From Spongiibacteraceae bacterium UBA5047 (GTDB taxonomy: Bacteria > Pseudomonadota > Gammaproteobacteria > Pseudomonadales > Spongiibacteraceae): 9,066 nt of DNA. Numbering within the stretch: the first letter of the stretch is position 1; every line of letters begins with the position of its first letter. Shown here piece by piece: positions 1-7,605 of the stretch. Below the pieces are notes generated by a model. That model was not told the origin of the DNA. It ran no database searches and saw only the letters and a program-made list of their open reading frames with translations. Location of the stretch: the NCBI GenBank assembly GCA_002415025.1, contig DIBR01000009.1:4580-13645 (forward strand), written 5' to 3'. The position numbers were made by a program, and so were the translations under genes.

Positions 1-1
1 A

Positions 2-427
2 TTGGTCCTGCGCGGCCTTGGCGGCGATGAGATGATCGAGTCTGCCCTGCATAACCTGCCGTTCGGACCTGCAGGTATCGTGATCTGTATCCTGCTGCTC
101 ACCTTCCTGCTCGGTTTTGTGCTCGACTGGATCGAAATCACGCTGATTATTCTGCCGCTGGTTGCGCCGGTTATTCACGCGCTGGGATTCGATCTGGTGT
201 GGTTCACCGTGCTCTTCGCTGTTTGTTTGCAGACATCGTTCCTAACGCCGCCGGTGGGCTTCGCTTTGTTCTATTGTAAAGGTGTAGCGCCGAAATCAAT
301 CGGTGTGAAAACACTCTACAAAGGCGTTATGCCCTTTATCCTGCTTCAGGTAACGGTATTGGCCATCATCTTTATCTGGCCGGATATCGTGACATGGCTG
401 CCAACCCAAGCCTACGGCGGCCAATAA
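2..427 (+). CDS. TRAP transporter large permease (DctM family), C-terminal part
   Basis: This is the last 141 residues or so of a DctM-type TRAP large permease; the 5' end lies outside the window and the reading frame is open from base 2. TRAP permeases use an ion gradient to import carboxylates delivered by a periplasmic binding protein. The fragment is very hydrophobic, with at least three membrane segments. It carries family-typical C-terminal text, including LDWIEITLIILPL, GFDLVWF, LQTSFLTPPVGFALFY and KGVAP followed by a final helix ending WLPTQAYGGQ. This resembles the branch often labelled mannitol/chloroaromatic-type, but that label says little about substrate. The stop TAA is 11 bases before the CoA-transferase start, so the two are almost certainly co-transcribed. 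That context suggests an organic acid activated as a CoA thioester, which is inference. The binding protein and small permease are presumably upstream. Confidence 0.93.
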   Translation: MVLRGLGGDEMIESALHNLPFGPAGIVICILLLTFLLGFVLDWIEITLIILPLVAPVIHALGFDLVWFTVLFAVCLQTSFLTPPVGFALFYCKGVAPKSIGVKTLYKGVMPFILLQVTVLAIIFIWPDIVTWLPTQAYGGQ

Positions 428-438
428 GGAGAACAAGA

Positions 439-1968
439 ATGTCACATTCCAAATTGCTGACTCCCGAGGCTGCTGCTGAGTGCGTACCGGATAACGCCAC
501 ACTTGCGACCGGCGGATTTGTCGGCATCGGCTTTTCCGAAACGCTGGCCCGGGCGCTGAAAGAGCGATTCCTTGCCACCGGCTATCCGCGCAATCTGACG
601 TTGGTTTATGCCGCAGGGCAAGGCGATGGCAAAGACCGTGGCCTGAATAACCTGGCGCACGAAGGCCTGGTCAAGCGGGTAATTGGCGGCCATTGGGGGC
701 TTGTCCCGAAACTTGGCACCCTTGCCTGCGAAAACCGGATCGAAGCTTACAATCTGCCCCAGGGCGTGATTGCACAGCTCTATCGGGATATTGCAGCAGG
801 CAAGCCTGGCATGCTGACCCATGTCGGGCTGCACTCATTTGTCGACCCACGCCACGGCGGCGGGCGTATGAATGAGAAAACCACGGAAGAGCTGATTGAG
901 GTCATGACTATCCGCGGGAACGAGTACCTGTTTTACCGGACCTTTCCGATTCAGGTCGCGTTTCTGCGCGGTACAACGGCGGATGCAAGGGGCAATATCA
1001 CCATGGAACGCGAAGCGTTGCCGCTGGAGAGCCTGGCCATTGCTCAAGCCGTGCACAACTCCGGCGGCAAAGTGATTGTTCAAGTCGAACGCCTTACCGA
1101 GCGGCACCAGCTGCATCCCGAGCGGGTTCACATCCCCGGCATTCTGGTTGATCACATTGTTCTCGCCGCTGAAGGCGAACATTTGCAGACGTTTGCCGAG
1201 CCTTATAACCCGGCGTATACCAGCGAGATTCGCTTGCCTGCGCTGCAAGGCGGCGACCCACTGAATGTCCGCAAGTTAATCGGTCGCCGGGCCGCACGTC
1301 ATCTTGTTCCCGGCGCAATCGTCAATCTCGGGATCGGCATGCCGGAGCTGGTAGCAGACGTAGCGGCGGAAGACGGGTTGCTGGATCAAATTACCCTGAC
1401 CATCGAGCCCGGCGCCATTGGCGGTCGGCCTGCAGGAGGGCTCAGCTTCGGTGCGGCGGCAAACGCCGAGGCGATTATCGATCAACCTGCCCAGTTCGAT
1501 TTCTACGACGGCGGCGGGCTTGATCAAGCCTATCTCGGAATGGCACAGGTGGATCGTTTCGGTAACGTCAATGTCAGCAAGTTCGGCACCCGGCTGTCAG
1601 GCGCGGGCGGCTTTATCAACATCAGCCAGAATGCCCGCGAAGTCTATTTCATGGGTACTTTTCAAGCGGGCAAGCAGGATATCCGGATCAGCGACGACGG
1701 GCTGAAAATCATTGCGAACGGCTCGGGCTGCAAGTTCGTGGCGGATGTCGAGCACCTGACGTTCAATGGGCGCTATGCGCTTGAGCGCGGCCAAAAGGTG
1801 TTTTACATCACTGAACGCTGCGTGTTCCAGCTCACCGCTGAAGGGCTTGAACTGGTGGAGATTGCACCGGGGCTTGATCTGGATCGGGATATTCTGGCGT
1901 TTATGGATTTTCGCCCTGCCATTTCCAGCAAACTGCATGTCACGGAAAGTAGCCTCTACAAACCCTGA
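439..1968 (+). CDS. Class I acyl-CoA:carboxylate CoA-transferase (YdiF/propionate CoA-transferase-like)
   Basis: A complete 509-residue protein of CoA-transferase family I, in the single-chain form where the alpha and beta halves are fused. It would move CoA from an acyl-CoA donor to a free carboxylate through a glutamyl-CoA intermediate in the cytoplasm. The alpha half has the ATGGFVGIG glycine-rich turn (residues 23-31). The beta half has NLGIGMP (296-302) and the active-site TIEPGAIGG, in which E323 is the likely catalytic glutamate. The length fits YdiF and propionate CoA-transferases. The ATG at 439 is chosen because AAGGAG (426-431) sits 7 bases upstream; the frame is open back to an ATG at 394, but that lies inside the TRAP gene and has no ribosome binding site. 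It follows the TRAP permease by 11 bases, so substrate uptake and activation are probably coupled. Acetate, propionate, butyrate or 3-oxoacids cannot be told apart here. Confidence 0.92.
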   Translation: MSHSKLLTPEAAAECVPDNATLATGGFVGIGFSETLARALKERFLATGYPRNLTLVYAAGQGDGKDRGLNNLAHEGLVKRVIGGHWGLVPKLGTLACENRIEAYNLPQGVIAQLYRDIAAGKPGMLTHVGLHSFVDPRHGGGRMNEKTTEELIEVMTIRGNEYLFYRTFPIQVAFLRGTTADARGNITMEREALPLESLAIAQAVHNSGGKVIVQVERLTERHQLHPERVHIPGILVDHIVLAAEGEHLQTFAEPYNPAYTSEIRLPALQGGDPLNVRKLIGRRAARHLVPGAIVNLGIGMPELVADVAAEDGLLDQITLTIEPGAIGGRPAGGLSFGAAANAEAIIDQPAQFDFYDGGGLDQAYLGMAQVDRFGNVNVSKFGTRLSGAGGFINISQNAREVYFMGTFQAGKQDIRISDDGLKIIANGSGCKFVADVEHLTFNGRYALERGQKVFYITERCVFQLTAEGLELVEIAPGLDLDRDILAFMDFRPAISSKLHVTESSLYKP

Positions 1969-1990
1969 CTTCGGTTTTCCTTTAAACCAC

Positions 1991-2020
1991 AAAAAAGGGC
2001 GCCAAATGGCGCCCTTTCTT
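1991..2020. terminator. Bidirectional rho-independent terminator between convergent operons
   Basis: A 10-bp perfect stem (1994-2003 with 2008-2017, arm AAAGGGCGCC) closes a 4-base loop, AAAT. A-rich sequence on the left and TTTCTT on the right give a U-tract to either transcript. It lies 22 bases after the CoA-transferase stop and 18 bases from the etfA stop on the other strand, so it can end both. Confidence 0.9.
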
Positions 2021-2035
2021 AGTTGAATCAGCTTA

Positions 2036-2977
2036 TTACAGAGCTTTCTTCAACTCTTCCTCAAGCTGAGGAACCGCTTCAAACAGGTCGGCAACCAGAC
2101 CGTAGTCTGCAACCTGGAAGATCGGTGCTTCCTCATCCTTGTTGATCGCAACGATCACTTTGGAATCGGACATGCCTGCCAAGTGCTGAATCGCACCGGA
2201 AATACCAACCGCAACGTAAAGCTGCGGCGCAACGATCTTGCCGGTCTGACCGACCTGCATGTCGTTCGGTACGAAGCCGGCATCAACAGCTGCACGTGAT
2301 GCGCCAACTGCCGCACCCAGCAGATCAGCAACCTGCTCCAGCATTTTGAAGTTTTCGCCGTTCTGCATGCCGCGGCCGCCAGAAATGACGATACCCGCGC
2401 TGGCCAGATCAGGACGATCAGATTCTGCAACCTGCTCGCTCACGAAACTTGAAACGCCCGCGTCCTGTACGTTGTCCAGTGCTTCAACAGCAGCAGAACC
2501 GCCTTCACCTGAAACAGGATCGAAACCAGTAGGACGAACAGTGACAACCTTGATGCTGTCGCTGCTCTTAACGGTTGCGATCGCGTTACCCGCATAGATC
2601 GGACGAACGAAAGTGTCTTCAGATTCAACACGCACGATGTCAGAAATCTGCGCAACGTCCAGCAGCGCAGCAACACGTGGCATGAAATCTTTTCCGGTAG
2701 TGCCGGCAGCCGCAAAAATGTGGCTGTAGCCTTTACCGAGATCGGCAACCAGCAGACCCAGGTTTTCACCCAGGAAGTGACCGTAAACAGCGTTGTCTGC
2801 TACCAGAACCTTGCTTACGCCTTCGATCTTGCCAGCGGCTTCGCCTACAGCGCCGCAGTTTTCGCCAGCAACCAGCACGTCGATATCGCCACCGACAGCT
2901 TTAGCCGCAGCCACGACGTTCAGAGTCGCCTGCTTCAGGCTGCTGTTGTCATGTTCAGCAATTACAAGGATGCTCAT
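2036..2977 (-). CDS. etfA: Electron transfer flavoprotein alpha subunit
   Basis: A 313-residue FAD-binding subunit of the soluble heterodimeric ETF. It accepts electrons from acyl-CoA dehydrogenases and related flavoenzymes and passes them to ETF-ubiquinone oxidoreductase. The N-terminal half (about 1-185) is the alpha/beta domain, starting MSILVIAEHD. The C-terminal half holds the FAD site: SGGRGMQ (199-205), GQTGKIVAPQLY (243-254), and the ETF-alpha signature from LYVAVGISG through QHLAG to VAIN (253-279). Length and residues match the ordinary mitochondrial/proteobacterial type, not the bifurcating or nitrogen-fixation FixB branch as far as can be judged by eye. The ATG directly follows the etfB stop (TAA-ATG), so the subunits are probably translationally coupled for equal dosage. 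It ends facing the CoA-transferase across a shared terminator. Confidence 0.98.
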   Translation of the reverse strand: MSILVIAEHDNSSLKQATLNVVAAAKAVGGDIDVLVAGENCGAVGEAAGKIEGVSKVLVADNAVYGHFLGENLGLLVADLGKGYSHIFAAAGTTGKDFMPRVAALLDVAQISDIVRVESEDTFVRPIYAGNAIATVKSSDSIKVVTVRPTGFDPVSGEGGSAAVEALDNVQDAGVSSFVSEQVAESDRPDLASAGIVISGGRGMQNGENFKMLEQVADLLGAAVGASRAAVDAGFVPNDMQVGQTGKIVAPQLYVAVGISGAIQHLAGMSDSKVIVAINKDEEAPIFQVADYGLVADLFEAVPQLEEELKKAL

Positions 2978-3727
2978 TTAGATCACCTTCGCTTCGTTCT
3001 TCAGTTTATCGACCAGCTCTGCAACATCTGCAACCTTGACGCCCGCTTGACGCGAGGCAGGTGCTTCTACTTTCAGAGTGGACAGACGCGGCGCCAGCTC
3101 AACACCAAGATCAGCCGGAGTCATACCGTCCAGCGGCTTCTTCTTGGCTTTCATGATGTTTGGCAGCGAAGCGTAACGTGGCTCGTTCAGACGCAGGTCG
3201 GTGGTTACAACCGCTGGAAGGTTCAGCGCAACAGTCGTCAGACCGCCGTCTACTTCCCGTGTAACGTTAACCTTGTCGCCTTCGACAACCACTTCTGAAG
3301 CGAATGTGCCCTGACCCATGCCTGTCAGTGCAGCAAGCATCTGACCGGTCTGGTTGTTATCAGTGTCGATGGACTGCTTGCCGAGGATAACCAGCTTGGG
3401 CTCTTCCTTTTCGACAACTGCTTTAAGCAGCTTGGCAGCTTCAAGAGACTGAACTTCTTCATCAGTCTCGATGTGAATACCACGGTCAGCGCCCAGCGCA
3501 AGTGCAGTACGGATCTGCTCCTGGCAAGCTTTGGCACCGATGGAAACCACAACGATCTCGGTTGCGACACCTTTCTCTTTCAGGCGAACCGCTTCTTCTA
3601 CGGCAATTTCGCAGAAGGGGTTAATGGACATTTTAACGTTGTTGAGGTCTGGACCAGAGCCGTCGGACTTGGGCCGAACCTTGACGTTGTAATCAACGAC
3701 GCGTTTGACAGCAACAAGAACCTTCAT
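2978..3727 (-). CDS. etfB: Electron transfer flavoprotein beta subunit
   Basis: A 249-residue ETF beta subunit, which binds structural AMP and docks partner dehydrogenases. It begins MKVLVAVKRVVDYNVKV and carries the nucleotide-site text LVILGKQSIDTDNNQTGQ (112-129) and the beta signature TREVDGGLTTVALNLPAVV (156-174). It also has the dehydrogenase recognition loop LNEPRYASLPNIMKAKKKP (180-198). That loop is almost the same as the human one, placing this ETF with housekeeping beta-oxidation types. The ATG at 3727 is preferred over an in-frame ATG seven codons upstream, because GGGGA lies just before it and MKV is the conserved family start. It is the first gene of an etfB-etfA operon, divergent from ETF-QO. 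Confidence 0.98.
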   Translation of the reverse strand: MKVLVAVKRVVDYNVKVRPKSDGSGPDLNNVKMSINPFCEIAVEEAVRLKEKGVATEIVVVSIGAKACQEQIRTALALGADRGIHIETDEEVQSLEAAKLLKAVVEKEEPKLVILGKQSIDTDNNQTGQMLAALTGMGQGTFASEVVVEGDKVNVTREVDGGLTTVALNLPAVVTTDLRLNEPRYASLPNIMKAKKKPLDGMTPADLGVELAPRLSTLKVEAPASRQAGVKVADVAELVDKLKNEAKVI

Positions 3728-3745
3728 GGATTCCCCATATATGTT

Positions 3746-3775
3746 CATCTAGAGTAAAGTTAAGTGGTGTGACAA
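3746..3775 (-). promoter_or_regulatory. Weak candidate promoter for etfB-etfA
   Basis: On the minus strand TTGTCA (3770-3775) is followed after 18 bases by TAGATG (3746-3751). The -35 matches the sigma70 consensus at 5 of 6 bases but the -10 is poor. Transcription from it would give a very short leader before the etfB ATG at 3727. The true promoter may lie further up in the intergenic region. Confidence 0.25.
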
Positions 3776-4020
3776 CGGTAAATCGCTACATCGCACCCCG
3801 TAAAAATCGGGAGGTATCTTGACGTTTCTGGCCTGCGAGGTCAACAAATCCATAGCATTTAGCGGATTTATAACCTTTATATTCGATATCCAAAGTTACC
3901 TTTTTGATAGCGCTATGGCCGCTTTTGACATACCGCTAAGTGCTTGAGGTAACTAGTTTATTCCTTAGACGACAGAAGATGTGAGATGGCCTATTTTCCG
4001 TAGGCCCGACGCGACTTCTA

Positions 4021-4050
4021 TTGGCGTTTTAGCAACCTAAACAGTATACT
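4021..4050 (+). promoter_or_regulatory. Probable sigma70-type promoter of the ETF-QO gene
   Basis: TTGGCG (4021-4026) and TATACT (4045-4050) are spaced by 18 bases, a good housekeeping-type promoter. The predicted start near 4057 leaves a leader of roughly 60 bases before the GTG at 4121. Confidence 0.55.
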
Positions 4051-4106
4051 TTGCGGCCTTTAAAGTACGGCTTTCCCCTTGATTTGGCTGTATTTAGTGA
4101 CCTGGT

Positions 4107-4123
4107 AGAGGAGTTCAATCGTG
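4107..4123 (+). promoter_or_regulatory. Ribosome binding site fixing a GTG start for ETF-QO
   Basis: AGAGGAG (4107-4113) lies 7 bases before GTG at 4121. The alternative in-frame ATG at 4136 would be 22 bases away, which is too far. The five added residues MERES match the conserved pseudomonad N-terminus as I recall it. Confidence 0.75.
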
Positions 4124-5776
4124 GAACGCGAATCAATGGAATTTGATGTGCTGATCGTAGGTGCCGGCCCTGCCGGGTTAGCCGCAGCATGCAAAATCAG
4201 ACAACTGAGTGAGAGTACTGGCAAAGACATCAGCGTTTGCGTGGTTGAAAAAGGTTCCGAGGTTGGCGCGCATATCCTGTCCGGTGCGGTATTTGAACCC
4301 ACGGCTCTGAACGAGCTGTTTCCGGACTGGAAGGAAAAAGGCGCCCCGTTGCACACCGAGGTCAGCGGTGACGATATCTACTATATGACCGGCGCTGAGA
4401 AAGCGATCAAGGTGCCCGGTTTTGCTGTGCCAAAAACCATGCACAACGAAGGCAACTATATTATCAGCCTGGGTAACCTCTGCCGCTGGATGGCGGAACA
4501 GGCCGAAGGCATGGGCGCCGAGATTTACCCCGGCTTCGCCGCCTCTGAAGTGCTGTATAACGATGATGGCAGCGTTAAAGGTATTGTTACCGGCGACATG
4601 GGCATTGCGGCCGATGGCAGCCAGAAAGATTCCTACATGCCCGGCATGGAGCTGCACGCAAAATACACCCTGTTTTCCGAAGGCTGTCGCGGCCATCTCG
4701 GCAAGCAATTGATGGCCAATTTTGATCTGAATGCCGGAAAAGACCCGCAGCACTATGGCATTGGCATCAAGGAACTATGGAAAATCAATCCTGACAAGCA
4801 CTCACAGGGTAAGGTCATTCATTCTACCGGCTGGCCACTGTCCGAAAACGGTGCGTTTGGTGGTGGGTTTCTCTACCACATCGAAGACGACCAGATCTCC
4901 ATCGGTCTGATTACCGATCTGTGTTACGACAACCCCTACCTAAGCCCTTTTGAAGAGTTCAACCGCTTCAAGCAGCACCCCGTCATCAAGCAGTATCTCG
5001 AAGGTGGCGAACGCTTGTCTTACGGCGCGCGCGCGATCTCCAAGGGCGGCCTGCAGTCATTGCCCAAAATGACCTTTCCCGGCGGTTTGCTGCTCGGCTG
5101 CGATGCCGGCACACTAAACTTTGCCAAAATTAAAGGCAGCCACACAGCTATGAAATCGGGCATGCTGGCCGCCGAAGTTGTGCACAAGGCCATTACCGAG
5201 CAGGAACGCGGCAGCGATGAACTGGTCGAGTACACCGAAGCCTTCAACAACTCCTGGCTGTACAAGGAACTGCATCAGCAGCGTAACTTTGGCCCGGCTC
5301 AGCACAAATGGGGCAACCTCATCGGCTCGGCCTATGCCTTTGTCGACATCAATATCTTTAATGGTGCCCTGCCCTGGACCTTTGAAGACAAGAAAGCTGA
5401 TCATGCGGCAATGCAACCCGCCGACAAAAGCAAGAAAATCAGCTACCCCAAGCCTGACAACAAGATCAGCTTTGACCGGCTGTCCTCGGTCTTTCTGTCA
5501 AATACCAACCACGAAGAAGATCAGCCTTGCCATCTCACACTGAAAGATCCGGCGCTGCCTATTCGTGAGAACCTGCCAAAATTTGACGAGCCCGCTCAGC
5601 GTTACTGCCCCGCCGGTGTGTATGAGGTCGTCGACAATGAAGACGGCAGCAAACGCTTCCAGATCAATGGCCAGAACTGCGTTCACTGCAAAACCTGTGA
5701 TATCAAGGACCCTGCCCAGAATATCGTGTGGGTAACCCCTGAAGGCTTTGGCGGACCGAACTACCCCAATATGTGA
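4121..5776 (+). CDS. Electron transfer flavoprotein-ubiquinone oxidoreductase (ETF-QO)
   Basis: A complete 551-residue ETF dehydrogenase. It is a membrane-surface flavoprotein with FAD and one 4Fe-4S cluster that oxidises reduced ETF and reduces ubiquinone. The N-terminal dinucleotide fold shows VGAGPAGLAAAC with the GxGxxG at 14-19. The central region contains the GCDAGTLNFAKIKGSHTAMK stretch typical of the FAD/quinone domain. The C-terminal ferredoxin-like module has the cluster ligands C496 (in CPAGVYE), C520, C523 and C526 (in CVHCKTCDIKDP), so all four cysteines are present. The length is normal for bacterial ETF-QO. The start is GTG. It is divergent from etfB-etfA, the same arrangement as in Pseudomonas, so this locus encodes a complete ETF-to-quinone branch. 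The gene appears monocistronic, with its own promoter and terminator. Confidence 0.98.
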   Translation: MERESMEFDVLIVGAGPAGLAAACKIRQLSESTGKDISVCVVEKGSEVGAHILSGAVFEPTALNELFPDWKEKGAPLHTEVSGDDIYYMTGAEKAIKVPGFAVPKTMHNEGNYIISLGNLCRWMAEQAEGMGAEIYPGFAASEVLYNDDGSVKGIVTGDMGIAADGSQKDSYMPGMELHAKYTLFSEGCRGHLGKQLMANFDLNAGKDPQHYGIGIKELWKINPDKHSQGKVIHSTGWPLSENGAFGGGFLYHIEDDQISIGLITDLCYDNPYLSPFEEFNRFKQHPVIKQYLEGGERLSYGARAISKGGLQSLPKMTFPGGLLLGCDAGTLNFAKIKGSHTAMKSGMLAAEVVHKAITEQERGSDELVEYTEAFNNSWLYKELHQQRNFGPAQHKWGNLIGSAYAFVDINIFNGALPWTFEDKKADHAAMQPADKSKKISYPKPDNKISFDRLSSVFLSNTNHEEDQPCHLTLKDPALPIRENLPKFDEPAQRYCPAGVYEVVDNEDGSKRFQINGQNCVHCKTCDIKDPAQNIVWVTPEGFGGPNYPNM

Positions 5777-5795
5777 CGCATTCCGGGAAAAATCC

Positions 5796-5828
5796 AAGCC
5801 GCGCGCTCAAGGCCCGCGGCTTTTTTTT
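5796..5828 (+). terminator. Rho-independent terminator of ETF-QO
   Basis: An 8-bp stem AAGCCGCG (5796-5803) pairs with CGCGGCTT (5815-5822) around an 11-base loop. Eight consecutive T residues (5821-5828) follow. It begins 20 bases after the ETF-QO stop. Confidence 0.92.
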
Positions 5829-5848
5829 GGCTGCATTTTATCGTGACG

Positions 5849-5879
5849 AAAAAAAACCGCACCCCTCAGGGGCGCGGTT
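5849..5879 (-). terminator. Rho-independent terminator of the OmpA/TpsB-like operon
   Basis: On the minus strand AACCGC (read as GCGGTT on the other arm, 5855-5860 with 5874-5879) plus a CCCC/GGGG inner stem (5862-5865 with 5869-5872) form a hairpin with a 3-base loop and one internal A-C mismatch. A run of eight A on the plus strand (5849-5856) becomes the U-tract. It lies 32 bases beyond the stop of the minus-strand gene and is separate from the ETF-QO terminator, so the convergent genes have one terminator each. Confidence 0.9.
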
Positions 5880-5910
5880 CCGTATCGGCGTGGATGATAG
5901 AAGTCGGGGC

Positions 5911-7560
5911 TTAAAACACCAACCTGGCGCTGGCAAAGAAATCAGCTTCTGTTTGCTCCAGGAAGGTATCCGACAGATTTTTCTCGGAAATCGAATCCGC
6001 AACAACCAGATTGACCTCAAACGTATCCTGAAACTTCGCAGTCAGACGGATACCGATGTCAGAGATGCTGACCGTATCACCATCAGGGCCACTGGCATCT
6101 TCGAAGTTGGCTTCGCCGTATTCGGCAAAAACACCGCCAGTCAATTCAAAACTGTCAGTGCTGGCCAGCTTGTGGTTCAAACCGATTTTTGCAAACAAAC
6201 CGCTATCGCCAACAATAACGCCCGGCAGATGCGAACTGATGCTGTTGATACCGCCAAGAACCCACTGCTGCTGCTGTGGCAACTGGTCGTCAGCCAACTG
6301 TGCTGCAAAGTCGATATCAAGGGTCGTATTTTTGCGGTTCCCGATCTGAATCGCTGCACGCGGCTTGACCACAATAAAGTCGCCTACCCGCTTGCCTACC
6401 GTGGCGCCAGTCGCCGTTGGCATACTCTCCAACGTACCACCGTCGTCGTCTACACCGCCTTTCACTGAAGCCGAAAGGGTGTAGTTCAACAGCTTGCTGG
6501 CGCCCAACTTGTTAGCGCGCTGGTATTTACCACCCAACTCCAGCGTCGTGTAGGCTTCATCCTGCAGGTTATTGCCAGCCTGATCTTCAATGGTGGAATC
6601 CACCAGCTCCAGCTCCTGATACAAGCTGAAGCGACGATCAATATCGCTACTCAAGACTTGCTCACCCGTCAGGGCAATGCGCTGTATTTCAGCGTCCAGA
6701 ACAGTCGTGGTGCTCGATGGCGGAATCGGAACACCAAGACAGATATTCCCCGGAAGAATAACGCCACTGCAGCTACCCGCCGTAACCGACCGGAAATCCT
6801 GGGTATATTCCGCCTGACTTACACGAAGGCCGTACAGGCCGAAGGAAAACGGGCTATTAATACCGAAGGTTATCTGGTCGTAATCATCACCATCGCGCGA
6901 TTCACCCCACTCCGGGATAGCTAGCTGGTAGTCCAGAGAAAGGTCAGTGCCGCCCATTGTAGAATGTCTCAGCCCGGCATCGGCATAATAGCGGCCTGCA
7001 AAGCGGCTGCCTTCGTTGCTCAGTTTAAGACTGACATCCGTGCGGTCGGCTTCTTCATCGGGGGCCGCTTCGAAGACCATCGCGACTTGTCCGGGGTCAC
7101 TTTCAGCAACCTTGTAGCTAACTGAATAGTCCACTCCGGTACGTTCCGATTTGACATTGGCCATAGCGCGAGCACGATCGAATTCGCTGCGCTTCAAGTC
7201 CGGGTCACCTTCAAGGCCTTTAAAATAAGGCGTGATGGCTTCTGCACCGGTAACGTTGGTCAGGTTCGCTTGCAAGGCGTGAACAAAAATCACGGTCTGC
7301 TGACGTGAATACAAGGTATTCACCAGCAGGTGCCCCTTGCGGTTAGTGGCGGAGTTGATCAGCAATATAGCCTGATCAGGTGACTTTGCCACTTCGAAAA
7401 TCCGGTCCAACTCTGCGTTGCTCAGATAATGGTTGCCTGTCACGCGCAACTCAAAACTGCCTACCTTGCCGGCATAAGCGGATGCAGAGCTTGCGTAGTC
7501 TGAAATATAACTCGCATTGACTAGGGTTGGTGGTACTGCGGGCGGTAAATCGATAGCCAT
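5911..7560 (-). CDS. TpsB/FhaC-like (Omp85-superfamily) outer-membrane protein lacking a visible signal peptide
   Basis: A 549-residue protein. Residues about 34-96 fit a POTRA fold: FELRVTGN strand, helices over SNAELDRIF and SPDQAILL, then two strands ending QQTVIFVHAL. A second POTRA-like stretch (about 97-167) ends QVAMVFEA. From SNEGSRFAGRYY (181-192) the pattern alternates as in a TpsB beta-barrel and finishes ASARLVF with a C-terminal Phe, a typical barrel insertion signal. The loop-6 region WVLGGINS..GVIVGDSG (433-454) keeps the LGG and GDSG flanks of TpsB proteins, but the usual VRGY/F is replaced by ISSHLPG. TpsB proteins export large exoproteins or modify lipids; the substrate here is unknown. 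Two cysteines (C264, C274) could form a loop disulfide. The start is supported by AGGA 7 bases upstream, and an in-frame TAG four codons before the ATG rules out a longer N-terminus. It follows the OmpA-family gene by 78 bases. The family call is by eye and is moderately sure. Confidence 0.72.
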   Translation of the reverse strand: MAIDLPPAVPPTLVNASYISDYASSASAYAGKVGSFELRVTGNHYLSNAELDRIFEVAKSPDQAILLINSATNRKGHLLVNTLYSRQQTVIFVHALQANLTNVTGAEAITPYFKGLEGDPDLKRSEFDRARAMANVKSERTGVDYSVSYKVAESDPGQVAMVFEAAPDEEADRTDVSLKLSNEGSRFAGRYYADAGLRHSTMGGTDLSLDYQLAIPEWGESRDGDDYDQITFGINSPFSFGLYGLRVSQAEYTQDFRSVTAGSCSGVILPGNICLGVPIPPSSTTTVLDAEIQRIALTGEQVLSSDIDRRFSLYQELELVDSTIEDQAGNNLQDEAYTTLELGGKYQRANKLGASKLLNYTLSASVKGGVDDDGGTLESMPTATGATVGKRVGDFIVVKPRAAIQIGNRKNTTLDIDFAAQLADDQLPQQQQWVLGGINSISSHLPGVIVGDSGLFAKIGLNHKLASTDSFELTGGVFAEYGEANFEDASGPDGDTVSISDIGIRLTAKFQDTFEVNLVVADSISEKNLSDTFLEQTEADFFASARLVF

Positions 7561-7605
7561 AGTCGTGTCCTAAATGTGTGCGGTAAATTGTTGTCTGATT
7601 ATTTG

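Larger units (their letters stand above)
3728..4120. other. 393-bp divergent intergenic region between etfB and ETF-QO
   Basis: No open reading frame of convincing quality and no RNA gene was recognised here. The region is more AT-rich than the flanking genes. It holds the promoters of both divergent units, a perfect 10-bp palindrome ATAGCGCTAT (3907-3916), and a 7-bp inverted pair, TTAGCGG (3859-3865) and CCGCTAA (3933-3939), placed either side of that palindrome. I could not match these to a named regulator. The Pseudomonas PsrA-type GAAAC..GTTTC operator was looked for and not seen. Confidence 0.7.

Noticed and set aside
394..438. Upstream ATG at 394 in frame with the CoA-transferase
   Set aside because: It lies inside the TRAP permease gene without a ribosome binding site, and the ATG at 439 has a strong one and a family-typical N-terminus.
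2720..3298. Plus-strand 192-residue open frame opposite etfA/etfB
   Set aside because: It overlaps two unambiguous genes on the other strand, spans their junction and shows no recognisable domain.
3728..3748. Longer etfB start (MNIYGES extension)
   Set aside because: The MKVLVAVKRV start is conserved in the family and has its own GGGGA just upstream; the extension covers that site.
5773..6468. Plus-strand 231-residue open frame after ETF-QO
   Set aside because: It runs through two terminators and then antisense to the TpsB-like gene, with no family-like sequence.
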